A stretch of 60,750 nt of DNA from Desulfobacterales bacterium (GCA_028282295.1 JANQIE010000260.1:1-60750), one strand, 5' to 3'; numbered from the stretch's first letter, positions 26,814 through 36,898 are shown. Program-made: numbers and translations. The notes: generated by a model not told the origin, from the letters alone.

Positions 26814-29402
26814 ATGCGACTCGACAAGTTTACGATTAAATCCCAACAAGTGCTCGGCAATGCGCAAACCCTGGCATCGGAAAACCAGAACCAGCAGATC
26901 GAGCCGGCGCATCTTTTAAAAGCGATGCTGGACGAACCCGAGGGGATTACCCGCAGCATGCTGCGTAAACTTGGCGTTTCGCCAGAAGCCGCCGAACAGG
27001 AAGTTGCCCAGGCCCTCAACCGGCTGCCGAAGGTATCCGGCGGCGCGTTGGATGTTTACATATCCGGACGAACCCGTACCCTTTTGGACCGAGCCTTTGC
27101 CGAGGCCGCCAAAATGAAGGATGACTATGTCAGCACGGAACATCTGCTGATTGCCATGACCCGGGCCGAAATCGGTGAGGCCGCCCAAATTCTGAACCAA
27201 TCCGGCGTGACCCGTGACGCGCTGCTCAGCGTGTTAAAGGAAATCCGCGGATCCCAGCGGGTTACTGATCCCAACCCCGAAGAAAAATATCAAGCGCTGG
27301 AAAAATTCGGACGTGACCTGACCGACCTGGGGCGCCTGGGCAAACTCGATCCGGTCATCGGCCGGGATGAGGAAATCCGGCGCATCGTGCAAGTGTTGTC
27401 CCGACGGACCAAAAACAACCCGGTGCTCATCGGTGAACCGGGCGTGGGCAAAACCGCCATCGTGGAGGGGCTGGCCCAGCGCATCGTGGCTGGAGACGTG
27501 TCCGAATCACTTAAAAACCGGCGCCTGATCACCCTCGACATGGGGGCCCTGATCGCCGGGGCCAAGTACCGCGGTGAATTCGAAGATCGGCTCAAGGCGG
27601 TGCTCAAAGAGGTTGAAGCGGCCGAGGGTGAAGTGATCATGTTTATCGACGAACTGCACACCCTGGTTGGCGCCGGTGCAAGCGAGGGCGCCATGGACGC
27701 CTCCAACATGCTCAAACCGGCCCTGGCCCGCGGCACGTTGCGGTGCGTGGGCGCCACCACCTTGAACGAATACCGCAAATATATTGAAAAAGACGCCGCC
27801 CTGGAACGGCGCTTCCAACCGGTGTTGGTGCGTGAACCGACGGTTCAGGACACCATATCGATTCTACGCGGCTTGAAGGAGAAATACGAAATTCATCACG
27901 GTGTGCGCATCAAGGATTCGGCCTTGATCGCAGCAACCACTTTATCCAACCGCTATATCGCGGACCGTTTTTTACCGGACAAAGCCATCGATCTGATCGA
28001 TGAATGCGCATCCAAGCTGCGCATCGAAATCGACAGCCTGCCCACGGAGATCGACGACATCCAGCGCAGAATAACCCAGGCGGAAATTGAACGCGAAGCC
28101 CTGAAAAAAGAAAACGATGCCGCCAGTCAGGAGCGACTCACACAGCTCGAAAGACAATTGGGCGACATGAACGCCCGGGTACTCGAAATGAAGGGGCACT
28201 GGCAAAACGAAAAAGATTTGATCCAAACCATCCGCAGGATCAAGGAGGCTCACGAGCAACTTGACATCGAAGCCCAGCAGGCCGAACGACAGGGAGATTT
28301 GTCCAAAGTGGCGGAAATCCGTTACGGCAAATTGCGCGAACTGGACGATCAATTAGCCCGCGCCAACAGCGACCTGTCCAATCTGCAACAGGACCGCCAA
28401 ATGCTCAAGGAAGAAGTCGGCAGCGAAGATATTGCCGAAGTCGTTTCACGCTGGACCAACATCCCGGTGAGCAAGATGTTGGAAGGCGAACGTGACAAGC
28501 TGGTGCATATGGAAGACCGGCTGCAGGAACGGGTTATCGGCCAGACCGAAGCCATCGCGGCGGTATCCAACGCCGTGCGCCGGGCCCGTAGCGGTTTACA
28601 GGACCCGGAGCGTCCCATCGGGTCGTTTATCTTCATGGGGCCCACCGGTGTCGGCAAAACCGAATTGGCCAAAACCCTGGCCGATTTTCTCTTCGACAGC
28701 GAGCAGGCCATGGTGCGCGTCGATATGAGCGAATACATGGAAAAGCACGCCGTGTCGCGGCTCATCGGCGCCCCGCCGGGCTACGTCGGCTACGACGAAG
28801 GCGGTTATCTCACCGAAGCCGTGCGCCGGCGCCCGTTCACCGTGGTGTTGTTCGACGAAATCGAAAAGGCGCACCCCGAAGTATTCAACATCCTGCTTCA
28901 GATTCTCGACGACGGACGCATGACCGACGGCCACGGTCGCACCGTCGATTTCAAAAACACGATCATCATCATGACTTCCAACGTGGGCAGTCAGTGGATT
29001 CAGGAACTGGGCACCGACCGACGCGAAGAAATGGAGCAACGCATCATCGAGGTCCTGCGCGCCAATTTCAAACCCGAATTTTTAAACCGTATCGACGAAA
29101 CCATTATCTTTCACAATCTGTCGCCCGATCAAATCGGTCAAATCGTCGCCATCCAACTCGAACGTCTTGTCCAGCGTCTGGAAGAACGCAAATTGCACCT
29201 GTCGCTAACCGCCGCAGCCAAGGCCTTTCTGGCTCAAAAAGGTTATGACCCGATTTACGGTGCCCGGCCGTTGAAACGGGCCATCCAGCAGTACCTGGAA
29301 AACCCGCTGGCCATGGAAATCCTGCAAAGTACGTTCAACGAGCAAGACACCATTGCCGTCGATGCCGAAGAAGATGGTTTGATCATTCGCAAAGCCACCT
29401 GA
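26814..29402 (+). CDS. clpB: Protein disaggregase ClpB
   Basis: An 862-residue AAA+ chaperone that pulls apart aggregates with DnaK. The Clp N-domain spans about 1-150. Walker A motifs lie at 207-214 (GEPGVGKT) and 609-616 (GPTGVGKT), with Walker B strands MFIDELHT and [12 protein letters not shown] long middle coiled coil (about 410-530, rich in Glu, Gln and Arg) separates ClpB from ClpA/C. There is no ClpP-binding loop signature of the IGF kind. AAGGAGAGG precedes the ATG. Its family B-like 3' neighbour begins about 30 bp after the stop. Confidence 0.97.
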   Translation: MRLDKFTIKSQQVLGNAQTLASENQNQQIEPAHLLKAMLDEPEGITRSMLRKLGVSPEAAEQEVAQALNRLPKVSGGALDVYISGRTRTLLDRAFAEAAKMKDDYVSTEHLLIAMTRAEIGEAAQILNQSGVTRDALLSVLKEIRGSQRVTDPNPEEKYQALEKFGRDLTDLGRLGKLDPVIGRDEEIRRIVQVLSRRTKNNPVLIGEPGVGKTAIVEGLAQRIVAGDVSESLKNRRLITLDMGALIAGAKYRGEFEDRLKAVLKEVEAAEGEVIMFIDELHTLVGAGASEGAMDASNMLKPALARGTLRCVGATTLNEYRKYIEKDAALERRFQPVLVREPTVQDTISILRGLKEKYEIHHGVRIKDSALIAATTLSNRYIADRFLPDKAIDLIDECASKLRIEIDSLPTEIDDIQRRITQAEIEREALKKENDAASQERLTQLERQLGDMNARVLEMKGHWQNEKDLIQTIRRIKEAHEQLDIEAQQAERQGDLSKVAEIRYGKLRELDDQLARANSDLSNLQQDRQMLKEEVGSEDIAEVVSRWTNIPVSKMLEGERDKLVHMEDRLQERVIGQTEAIAAVSNAVRRARSGLQDPERPIGSFIFMGPTGVGKTELAKTLADFLFDSEQAMVRVDMSEYMEKHAVSRLIGAPPGYVGYDEGGYLTEAVRRRPFTVVLFDEIEKAHPEVFNILLQILDDGRMTDGHGRTVDFKNTIIIMTSNVGSQWIQELGTDRREEMEQRIIEVLRANFKPEFLNRIDETIIFHNLSPDQIGQIVAIQLERLVQRLEERKLHLSLTAAAKAFLAQKGYDPIYGARPLKRAIQQYLENPLAMEILQSTFNEQDTIAVDAEEDGLIIRKAT

Positions 29403-29408
29403 GACATA

Positions 29409-29446
29409 CCCCAACGTTGGGATATACTTGTCCGCGAGCCCTTAAG
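29409..29446. repeat. Short palindrome and family B end fragment after clpB
   Basis: CCCCAACGTTGGG (29409-29421) is a small palindrome. It is followed by CCGCGAGCCCTTAAG, which matches the outer end of family B. It may be a worn copy and may help end clpB transcription. Confidence 0.45.
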
Positions 29447-29525
29447 ACCGGTTTTTGTCCTTTTAAATCGTTATGATATCATGCAGCAAGTACAAACATA
29501 CCTAAGAAAATAGCTACGAAAATTT

Positions 29526-29714
29526 ATGAAAATCCGTAAAGTCGTTAACAAATGCAAAATGAGCGCACAACCGAAGGATTTTTCTTTTTGGCAATCAAAA
29601 TCCTACGAGCAGCGTCTTGGTGCATTAGAGCAAATTCGAAAAGAATACAATTCATGGAAATATAATGCTGAGCAAGGACTTCAGAGAGTTTATCGAATTA
29701 TTAGACGAAAATAA
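29526..29714 (+). CDS. Small basic protein paired with a nucleotidyltransferase
   Basis: A 62-residue basic, helical protein (MKIRKVVNKCK..., FSFWQSKSYEQRLGALEQIR). Small proteins of this look are often encoded just before a stand-alone nucleotidyltransferase and may act as its partner in a toxin-antitoxin-like pair (established context, function uncertain). It overlaps the downstream frame by about 50 bp. No good ribosome site precedes the ATG. Because the downstream partner is broken, this gene may be decaying. Confidence 0.5.
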   Translation: MKIRKVVNKCKMSAQPKDFSFWQSKSYEQRLGALEQIRKEYNSWKYNAEQGLQRVYRIIRRK

Positions 29715-30076
29715 CGTCAGATATTTACTGGTCGGCGGTTACGCGGTGGCACTGCACGGCTATCCGCGATACACGAAAGACCTCGATGTTTGGATTGAGC
29801 TATCGCCGGTTAATACTAGCTCTTGAAACATTTGGTTTCGGCGCCCTCGGTCTAAAAGCTGCTGATTTTCTTGAGAGAGATCAAATCGTACAACTGGGCT
29901 ACCCACCAAATCGAATTGACATTCTGACAACTTTGGAGAAATTGTCTTTTGAGGATTGTTGCAATTCAAAAGTCTGCGTTGAAATTGACGGTGTTCAAGT
30001 CAACTTCATTGATATTGAAAATCTAAAGAAAAACAAACGTGCTACCGGACGATCACAAGATCTGGCAGATGCATAA
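29665..30076 (+). pseudogene. Frameshifted and truncated nucleotidyltransferase
   Basis: The first frame (29665-29826) reads MLSKDFREFIELLDE...VRYLLVGGYAVALHGYP...TKDLDVWIE and stops at TGA. GGYAVALHG and the D-x-D (DLDVW) form the MNT/AbiEii-like catalytic start. The second frame continues in another phase from about 29800 (RRLILALETFGFGALGL, later RIDILTTLEKL and IDGVQVNFIDIENL). A small deletion near 29808-29820 best explains the shift. The C-terminus stops early in DLADA, where the family usually runs on, because the family B repeat supplies TAA at 30074-30076. It is therefore damaged at two places. A correctable sequencing error cannot explain the truncated end. Confidence 0.8.
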
Positions 30077-30112
30077 AATGGGAAATTATTTTGCGCGAGC
30101 CCTAAAGGCTCG
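30071..30112. repeat. Family B repeat arm at convergent gene ends
   Basis: GCATAAAATGGGAAATTATT then TTGCGCGAGCCC matches the family B arm. GAGCCctaaaGGCTC (30098-30112) forms a hairpin followed by TTTAGTTTTTT on the plus strand, so this copy could also terminate transcription. The repeat lies between the broken nucleotidyltransferase and the diheme cytochrome gene, which converge. Confidence 0.7.
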
Positions 30113-30114
30113 GT

Positions 30115-31599
30115 TTAGTTTTTTCTACTCTGTTGAGCAGTAGTATAATTTGGAAGCAGAATCGCTAGCAGTTGATCGATTTCATGCAACTTCCAATAAA
30201 CAGCCTGGCGAACAGCGGGATCGGTAATCCACCCGGCCCTATGGGACCCGTCGCTGTCGACTTTGCGTAGAAAATGCTGCAATTGCCTGGCGGCTGCCCA
30301 GTAGCAGGCCCGGTCGATCATTTTTTCGATGATCCGGGTTTTGAACAAACAGCGCCACTTGTACCAGGGGCGCCGGAAGCTGCTCCGGTCGATGGTCCGC
30401 AACTCAGCTAGAAGGCTCGTCAGCTTGATATCGATGGCCGGCAGCGGATCGATGGCCCCGTAGACAATTATCTTGCCCTCGTCCACATAGTCCCAACCGG
30501 CTTCCAGGGTGTCGATATCCGTGGTGCCCGCAGGTAAGGGGTCGACACGAATCATCGTGACGGACCGGGTGGCGTAACCGGCATTGTGGTCGGCAGTGTT
30601 GTCGAACGGCCAGACAACATCCTGATGAGGCGATTTCACGCTTTGATCCGGCGGCCCGGGCTGTTTCTGGGGCACCACGATTCGAAACGGCCCTTCCCCA
30701 TCCAATCTGTTGTCGGCGCTCAATTCACCCGGCTGCAAATACGCACCATCGCGGGTGTAGGCCAGCAGTAAGTGTAACCCGTCCGGCACCCCGATCGGTT
30801 CGCCGTGGATGCGCCCCGCACAGCCTGGCGCACTGTAATCGCACCAACCGATGCTCGGATTGATGCCCTGATCGGCCGTAGGGTCATTAAAAAAAGTTGC
30901 TTGCGGGTAGGTTCCGTACACCGGATAAAACGGTGTTTGCCCATCGGCCTGCAGCGGATGGTACTGACTCCAGCCGTCCGGTGCAAAGACCTGGATTCCG
31001 GTGGCCGACGGCAACACCCCCACCAGATCCAACACATCGGCCACCTTGACCCCACCATAGTCGGCGTAAAAATCGCCGGACTTGTGTGTGTTCATCAGCA
31101 GGAACTGATTGTGCGGCACAAATTGCTCCAATTCGTCTCGCGTGATGATGCGGTATGGCGCCGCGATTTTGGAAGGATCATCCGCCGCGCTGCCCGGATA
31201 ATGCAGAGCCGTGATCTCGTCACCGTTGGTAAAGCCGTCACCGTCGGAATCGAGCGAGGCGATGGTTGCGATGGCCGCGTCATCGCCGCCGTAGGCTTGA
31301 TAGTCACGTCCGTAGCTGTTCAAAGTGGCGTTAATGTCACCGGTCTGATCATAGCCATAGGCGTGATGACACCACTGGCAGCTACCGAGGCTGACCCATT
31401 GGCCCGTTTTTTTTTCATATTGGCCCCCGGTATGACACACTGCGCAACTGTCCAGCTTGGTCCCGGCAATGTGCGGGTAAACGCCCACAAAACGATCCGA
31501 GTCGGTGTCCTGGCCATGATGATAGGCAGCCCCGGCGGGCGTTGCGCAAAGCAGTAGTATTACCGCGTACTGAATAAACGTAACCGTAAAACGTTGCAT
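30115..31599 (-). CDS. GEGP-motif diheme c-type cytochrome
   Basis: A 494-residue exported protein with a signal peptide (ATPAGAAYHH). Two haem c sites lie near residues 53 and 74 (CAVCHT and CQWCHH). A calcium-binding-like DSDGDGFTNGDE stretch follows. The middle holds the LDGEGPFRIVVPQ motif that names the GEGP diheme family known from Geobacter-type bacteria. The C-terminal third is helical and lacks haem sites. It is likely periplasmic or surface-associated and carries electrons; the partner is unknown. It lies 26 bp after the IF-2B-like gene and is probably the last gene of that operon. Confidence 0.85.
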   Translation of the reverse strand: MQRFTVTFIQYAVILLLCATPAGAAYHHGQDTDSDRFVGVYPHIAGTKLDSCAVCHTGGQYEKKTGQWVSLGSCQWCHHAYGYDQTGDINATLNSYGRDYQAYGGDDAAIATIASLDSDGDGFTNGDEITALHYPGSAADDPSKIAAPYRIITRDELEQFVPHNQFLLMNTHKSGDFYADYGGVKVADVLDLVGVLPSATGIQVFAPDGWSQYHPLQADGQTPFYPVYGTYPQATFFNDPTADQGINPSIGWCDYSAPGCAGRIHGEPIGVPDGLHLLLAYTRDGAYLQPGELSADNRLDGEGPFRIVVPQKQPGPPDQSVKSPHQDVVWPFDNTADHNAGYATRSVTMIRVDPLPAGTTDIDTLEAGWDYVDEGKIIVYGAIDPLPAIDIKLTSLLAELRTIDRSSFRRPWYKWRCLFKTRIIEKMIDRACYWAAARQLQHFLRKVDSDGSHRAGWITDPAVRQAVYWKLHEIDQLLAILLPNYTTAQQSRKN

Positions 31600-31625
31600 G
31601 GCGTTGTCCTCATCTAATGCGTTTT

Positions 31626-32507
31626 TCAGCCCTCGGATGATACCGGCGGGACCACCCCGTTTTCGTTGATAACCGTTCCGATCAAATTCAAATCAAGCAG
31701 GTCGTGCGAGTACGTGGTCAGGCAATAGCTTGAATTGGCCTGCACCATATCGGTTTTCTCCTTATGAATCTGCTGGCTGATGGCCAAACCGTGGGAATAA
31801 TGCAGACTATTGGCAAACAGGTAGGACTTTATTTTATTGACGTGACACAATCCCAGGACATTGGCGGTGCCAACCGGTGCAACCACCTTCTTATCCTTGG
31901 TTACGGTCAACGCACCAATGAAAATCTTGTTGGCTTCGTCCAAATGATGACTCAGGTTGTATTCGGGCACGACCGTGTGCTCAATGTCGGCCTCCTTAAG
32001 GGCTCTGGCAACCTGGGGCGTGCGCACCGGGTCGAGCTGCAAGACGATGACTTTATAACGCCGCCGTTTCACCCGGCTGGCCTGCACGAGAATATTGGTG
32101 ACCACCGAGCTGGCCGAATGGACGATTATACTATCGCCGTTTTCAACGTGCTTCAATCCATGACGGGTGACCGCACCGGCTTTATATTCATACAACGCAA
32201 TTTTTTCGGACAATACACGAACCATGGTGTTGCGTAATTTTTCGTCCGCCTGCGTGGCCGCCAGCGAGGCCACCTCTTTTTCAAACTCCTCCAAAAGATG
32301 GATCAGCGGGATGATTTTGGGCTCGGAATGTTTCACAACGTCGGCCAGTTCCTGGTAAAGCGACATAATATCTTCGCTTTCACACCGCAGATCCTTCAAG
32401 GCAGCAATGATGGCGTTGAGACACAACACCGTCATGCGTGCGGCACCGATGACGTTGGCATGATAACGGAACAGACGATACAGGTTTTCTTTGTCTTTCG
32501 GATTCAT
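31626..32507 (-). CDS. IF-2B family protein (ribose-1,5-bisphosphate isomerase-like)
   Basis: A 293-residue protein of the eIF-2B alpha/beta/delta superfamily, which also includes sugar-phosphate isomerases. The recognisable core is SIIVHSASSVV, YKVIVLQLDPVRTPQVARAL, ADIEHTVVPEYNLSHHLDE, and KIFIGALTVTKDKKVVAPVGT. An N-terminal helical domain of about 120 residues precedes it. A translation-factor role is not expected in bacteria; a phosphosugar isomerase or regulator is more likely. The start at 32507 overlaps the transporter stop (ATGA), indicating coupling. Confidence 0.7.
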   Translation of the reverse strand: MNPKDKENLYRLFRYHANVIGAARMTVLCLNAIIAALKDLRCESEDIMSLYQELADVVKHSEPKIIPLIHLLEEFEKEVASLAATQADEKLRNTMVRVLSEKIALYEYKAGAVTRHGLKHVENGDSIIVHSASSVVTNILVQASRVKRRRYKVIVLQLDPVRTPQVARALKEADIEHTVVPEYNLSHHLDEANKIFIGALTVTKDKKVVAPVGTANVLGLCHVNKIKSYLFANSLHYSHGLAISQQIHKEKTDMVQANSSYCLTTYSHDLLDLNLIGTVINENGVVPPVSSEG

Positions 32508-33808
32508 AGCGTTAACCACAGATATAGACTTAAGTAAGCGGACGCGATTACCAGGGTAACAATAGTGATCAAGGCACTCGACCGCATGAATTCAAGAAAC
32601 GATATATTGACTTTGGACTGTTTGGCCATGCCGATCGACACGATATTGGCCGACGCGCCGATCATGGTCAGGTTGCCGCCGAAGCAGGCGCCCAGGGCCA
32701 GGGACCACCACAAAATATCATGGGGTACGGGCGAGGATTCCATCATCAGTCGCACAATCGGAATCATGGTGATGGTAAACGGAATATTATCCAGAAAACC
32801 GGACACAATGCCCGCGACCCACAGGACCATCAGCACCATCACATAAGGATTGTCGCCCACACGCAAAAAGACATTATTCGCCACCCACTCGATTACCCCT
32901 TTTTCTTCCAGCACCCCGACCAAAATAAACAGGCCGGCAAAAAAGAGCAGCGTGCTCCACTCGATCTCCTCGAGCATGTGCTCGACATCCACCCGCGAAA
33001 TGGTAAACAGGATCATGGCTACCAGCATGGCCACAACGCCGGGCGACAGCTTGGTGATGGTCTGGGTGACAAACAGGACAATGGCCAGCAGCAAACAACC
33101 GAGCCCCTTGGCGAGCAGGTGTTTATCGATGGGGGTGTGAAAAAACTCAAAACGAATTTTTTCCAACAGTAATTGAACCGAAAAGAGTTTGCCCAGGTTG
33201 GTGTCGATGGGCTTGAAGCGCTCGCGGTTGAAGTACCAGATAATCAGCAGCGCCACGCAAAAGGAGATCAGAACCGGAATGATCAGGTTGACGACAAATT
33301 GATTGAAGGTCAGGCCGACTTTTGATCCGATGATAATATTCGGTGGATCACCGATGAGGGTCGCGGTACCGCCAATATTGGAAATGACCGCCTGACTGAT
33401 TACAAAGAGTTTGGGGTCCAACCCCATCCCCGCGGTCAACTCGACAATGATCGGAATGATAATCAAGACCGTGGTGACATTGTCCAAAAAGGCCGACAGA
33501 ACCGCGGTTACGATGGAAAACAGGATCAGAATTTTCAGCGGGCTACCCTTGGTCATCTCGGCGATCTTGACCGACAAATAGGTAAACACGCCCGATTTTC
33601 GCAGGATGACGACAATCGACATCATCCCCAGTAAAAGCATGATCGTTTCAAAATCGATCAGGGCAACTGCATGATGTTCATCCACCACGTGAATGGCCAG
33701 CAGCACCATGACACCGAGCATGGCCGCCACCGCCTTGTTGATGATTTCAAACGTAATGGCAACATAAACCAGTGCAAACACAATAATAGGTATCAGCGCA
33801 TCTTCCAT
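32504..33808 (-). CDS. ArsB/NhaD-type ion transporter
   Basis: A 434-residue inner-membrane protein with about 11 hydrophobic segments and the two-repeat organisation of the IT superfamily. The repeats are marked by SAFLDNVTTVLIIIPI with GGTATLIGDPPNIIIGS, and by SGFLDNIPFTITMIPI with GGNLTMIGASANIVS. These fit the NhaD/ArsB group (Na+/H+ antiport or anion efflux); the ion cannot be told. The start is ATG at 33808 with AAGGTGG; a GTG three codons upstream is also open. It heads a three-gene run with the IF-2B-like and diheme cytochrome genes. Confidence 0.9.
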   Translation of the reverse strand: MEDALIPIIVFALVYVAITFEIINKAVAAMLGVMVLLAIHVVDEHHAVALIDFETIMLLLGMMSIVVILRKSGVFTYLSVKIAEMTKGSPLKILILFSIVTAVLSAFLDNVTTVLIIIPIIVELTAGMGLDPKLFVISQAVISNIGGTATLIGDPPNIIIGSKVGLTFNQFVVNLIIPVLISFCVALLIIWYFNRERFKPIDTNLGKLFSVQLLLEKIRFEFFHTPIDKHLLAKGLGCLLLAIVLFVTQTITKLSPGVVAMLVAMILFTISRVDVEHMLEEIEWSTLLFFAGLFILVGVLEEKGVIEWVANNVFLRVGDNPYVMVLMVLWVAGIVSGFLDNIPFTITMIPIVRLMMESSPVPHDILWWSLALGACFGGNLTMIGASANIVSIGMAKQSKVNISFLEFMRSSALITIVTLVIASAYLSLYLWLTL

Positions 33809-34424
33809 TTGATCCACCTTACTTAGGATAAAACAAACCGCCGGTTTTCCGGCAGTTTGGAGAACCGTTTGTCATTTACAAATTGATAATTCAGCGCGCT
33901 CCCGATGACGTCTGTTAGAGCGCGTGGGGGGAGGCGTACACACATAACCGGTGCCCATTTAAAAATAGTAAATTTATTTCCGAGTGGGCACGACTTGAGG
34001 CCAAAGCAAGCATAGGGGTAGATTCGGCCATTCACAAATAGGGTATCAACCAGACAGCCTAGCTTGAGACGGTAATCGAACGGCCAGTGTCGAACCGCTG
34101 TCTTATTCGGCGCCTTTCCTCTATATAAGAGGATTGGGGCTGTCAATTAAAAAATGGAATGAATTTAATTTGTTTTAAAAAGCGTTCTTCAACCTCTTTA
34201 ACCCCCTTCAAAGTTCACACGCATATTTCAAGCGCGCATTTTGCGAATCAAGGTTATCCCCCCTAACACCATGCACCGCGTAACGGCCTGCTATGTATGT
34301 CTATTTTTTCCAAGCGGTAATTGAAAACTGAAAAAATATAGCGTATAAAAAATTTTTACCATTATCTATTCAGACCACAATCGGTATTGACAATCAGCGA
34401 TTAAATCCAAACCCTCTTAGGGCC
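33809..34424. other. 616-bp intergenic region between divergent genes
   Basis: No reading frame was supported here. It contains the worn family A hairpin at 33951-33991. An AT-rich stretch at 34140-34420 probably includes the promoter of the DHH gene, but no convincing boxes were identified. Confidence 0.6.
33951..33991. repeat. Diverged family A hairpin
   Basis: GTGCCCATTTAAAAATAG pairs with TTATTTCCGAGTGGGCAC as an imperfect hairpin. The ends (GTGCCCA/TGGGCAC) and the ATAG/TTCC elements resemble the family A arms with no centre. Confidence 0.5.
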
Positions 34425-35411
34425 ATGCCACTATCAGCCATTGAAAAACTGCGCCGCTTTCACGACCTGTTCAACAGCGACGACCATGTCCTGATACCGA
34501 TCAACGCCGACCCGGACGCCATTGCCAGCGCAATGGCGATCAAACGGTTGTTGTGGCGCAAGAGCGCCAGTGTCACCATCGCCAACATCAACACGATTAA
34601 ACGCCCGGACAATCTGGCCATGATCGATCTGTTGGCGGTGCCCCTGCAACCGCTGGAAAATATCGATCCCCGACAGTTCAATCGCCTGGTCATGGTCGAT
34701 TCCCAACCTGATCACAATCTCGCCTTCGGCAACCTGAAGCCGGACGCCATCATCGATCACCATCCCGAATGCGGCTCGTCGCAAGCGTCGTTCGTCGACA
34801 TTCGACCCAAGTACGGCGCCAATGCATCCATCATGACCGAATATCTGCGCGCCGCTAAAATAAAACCATCGGTGAAGCTCGCCACCGGGTTGTTTTATGC
34901 CATCAAAACCGATACCGATAATTTCGAACGCCCGTCTTTGATCGAAGATGTGCGCGCGTTTCAGTTTTTATACCGACACGCCAATGTTCATCTGGCCCGC
35001 AAGATCGAACAAGCGGAGCTGCAACCCGAGTTCATTAAATATTTTCGCACTGCCCTTGGGGTGATGCGGCGGCGCAAAGGGAAAATCTACGCCCACCTGG
35101 GCACGGTGAGCAATCCGGATGTTTGCGTGCTGGTGGCCGATTTTTTCATGAAAATTAACTCGGTAAGCTGGAGCATCGTCTCGGGCATTTACGATCGCAA
35201 ATTGATCGTTATTTTACGCAACGACGGTATACGCAAAAACGCCGGGCGCGTGGCGCAACAAAGCTTTGGGGCGCTCGGTTCGGCGGGCGGCCATAAAAGC
35301 ATGGCCCGGGCCGAAATGCAGACATCCGACTTGAAAGACCAGGTGGACCATAAAAATGAAAAAACCGTCGAACGGTGGATTATAAACCGGATCGAGAAGC
35401 GAACCCGGTAA
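34425..35411 (+). CDS. DHH-family phosphoesterase (NrnA-like)
   Basis: A 328-residue cytosolic phosphoesterase. DHH-superfamily metal motifs are INADPDAIAS, MVDSQPDH and the signature IIDHHPECG. The DHHA1 substrate domain ends SAGGHKSMARAE. Relatives degrade nanoRNA, pAp, cyclic dinucleotides or polyphosphate, and sequence alone does not choose between these. It begins a plus-strand run with the MBL hydrolase and the siroheme/haem genes. Confidence 0.9.
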   Translation: MPLSAIEKLRRFHDLFNSDDHVLIPINADPDAIASAMAIKRLLWRKSASVTIANINTIKRPDNLAMIDLLAVPLQPLENIDPRQFNRLVMVDSQPDHNLAFGNLKPDAIIDHHPECGSSQASFVDIRPKYGANASIMTEYLRAAKIKPSVKLATGLFYAIKTDTDNFERPSLIEDVRAFQFLYRHANVHLARKIEQAELQPEFIKYFRTALGVMRRRKGKIYAHLGTVSNPDVCVLVADFFMKINSVSWSIVSGIYDRKLIVILRNDGIRKNAGRVAQQSFGALGSAGGHKSMARAEMQTSDLKDQVDHKNEKTVERWIINRIEKRTR

Positions 35412-35418
35412 TTCGTCA

Positions 35419-36204
35419 ATGGAAACGATGCCGACAACAGATCGTACACGGGTAACCATTTTAGGTTCAGGGACATGTGTGCCGTCGCTTGCACGTAGCG
35501 CTTGCAGTGTCTTGATGCAAACCGCCACAAGCCACATGGTGTTCGATATCGGGCCGGGCACCATGCGCCGGTTGACTCAACTCGGCGTACCGATCCATAC
35601 GATTACCCATGTCTATATCAGCCATTTTCATCCGGATCATACCGGTGAGCTGGTGACATTTCTTTTCGCCAACAAATTTCCGGAGGTATCCCGGCGGCGG
35701 GTGCCGTTGCAAATCACCGGCGGTCCCGGATTCATGGCGTTCTGGCAAGGCCTGCAAAATGTTTTTGGAAACTGGATCGATTTAGGGCCGGACCGGATGA
35801 CGGTCCGGGAATTGGATTTCACCCAAACAGATTATTGCAACAGCAGCGATTTTCAAGTACGGATTGCGCCGGTGAACCACGTACCGGAAAGCACGGCGTA
35901 CCGCATAACCGGCCCGGATCAACGGACCGTGGTCTACTCCGGCGATACCGACGAATGCGACACTCTGGTGGAATTGGCCCGGTCGGCGGATCTGTTTATT
36001 TGTGAAGCGGCACTGCCGGATGAACTGAAAGTGCCGGGCCACTTGACGCCGTCGCTCGCCGGTGCACTGGCCACGCGCGCCAAAGTGCGCCAATTAGTGC
36101 TGACCCACTTTTACCCCGAATGCGAAACCGTCGACATGGTTTCACAATGTCGCCAAACGTTCGCCGGCCCGTTGGTGCTGGCGCAGGATCTGCTAACCCT
36201 TTAA
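35419..36204 (+). CDS. Metallo-beta-lactamase-fold hydrolase (RNase Z-like)
   Basis: A 261-residue MBL-fold protein. The metal site is YISHFHPDHTGE, followed by NHVPES, VYSGDTDECD and the late VLTHFYPE. The start, VTILGSGTCVP, resembles the RNase Z/ElaC group. Its length is below typical RNase Z, and the substrate-arm (exosite) insertion is not evident, so it may be another phosphodiesterase. It starts seven bases after the DHH gene, suggesting one operon. Confidence 0.85.
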   Translation: METMPTTDRTRVTILGSGTCVPSLARSACSVLMQTATSHMVFDIGPGTMRRLTQLGVPIHTITHVYISHFHPDHTGELVTFLFANKFPEVSRRRVPLQITGGPGFMAFWQGLQNVFGNWIDLGPDRMTVRELDFTQTDYCNSSDFQVRIAPVNHVPESTAYRITGPDQRTVVYSGDTDECDTLVELARSADLFICEAALPDELKVPGHLTPSLAGALATRAKVRQLVLTHFYPECETVDMVSQCRQTFAGPLVLAQDLLTL

Positions 36205-36217
36205 ACACGAAAAATCC

Positions 36218-36898
36218 ATGCAATACTACCCAATCAACCTGAACGTGCACAATCGCAACTGCCTGGTGGTGGGCGGCGGGGCGGTAGGCACCCGCAAGGT
36301 CAAAACACTGCTGGAATGCGGCGCCCTGGTAACTTGTGTCAGCCCGGCGTTTTCCGAAGATTTGGCAACGCTCACCGGTGACGAACGTTTAACCTTGCAT
36401 CAACGCAGCTATGAAAGCCGGGATCTTGAGGGACACTTTCTGGTCATCGGCGCCACCGACGACCCGGCGCTTAACAAACAGATTTTCGCCGACACCGAAA
36501 AGCGCCGGATGCTCTGCAATATCGCCGACCAACCAGACCTGTGCAACTTCATCCTGCCGTCGATCATCCGTCGCGGCGACCTGCTGCTCGCCATCTCAAC
36601 CTCGGGGCAAAGCCCGGCCTTTGCCAAAGCCCTGCGGCGCAAACTTGAAATGCAATTCGGCCCGGAGTACGGCGAGTTTCTCACCCTGATGGGAACGATC
36701 CGCCAACGCCTGCTCAGCAAGGCCCATGCGCCCGAGGCCCACAAACCCCTGTTTGAACAATTGATTGACGGCGACCTGCTAAACCTGATTAAACACCGGG
36801 ATCATAAAAGGATCGACGCGCTTCTGGAACGGGTGCTCGGCACTGAATTCACCTATGCGTCCCTGACCGCGAACCGACACAAAGGACCGCCAGCCTGA
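36218..36898 (+). CDS. Precorrin-2 dehydrogenase / sirohydrochlorin ferrochelatase-like
   Basis: A 226-residue protein of the SirC/Met8/CysG-N type that oxidises precorrin-2 to sirohydrochlorin. The N-terminal NAD-binding motif is CLVVGGGAVGTRKVKTLL. The family stretch CNIADQPDLCNFILPSI is followed by GDLLLAISTSGQSPAFAKALR. The chelatase activity is unproven from sequence. It precedes ccsB-like and hemA genes, a linkage usual in sulfate reducers that make siroheme and haem from shared precursors. Confidence 0.92.
   Translation: MQYYPINLNVHNRNCLVVGGGAVGTRKVKTLLECGALVTCVSPAFSEDLATLTGDERLTLHQRSYESRDLEGHFLVIGATDDPALNKQIFADTEKRRMLCNIADQPDLCNFILPSIIRRGDLLLAISTSGQSPAFAKALRRKLEMQFGPEYGEFLTLMGTIRQRLLSKAHAPEAHKPLFEQLIDGDLLNLIKHRDHKRIDALLERVLGTEFTYASLTANRHKGPPA

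Noticed and set aside
26814-29402. clpA or clpC instead of clpB
   Set aside because: The long middle coiled coil and absence of a ClpP-binding loop identify ClpB.
29526-29714. A complete toxin-antitoxin system with the nucleotidyltransferase
   Set aside because: The downstream gene is frameshifted and truncated, so a working pair is not supported.
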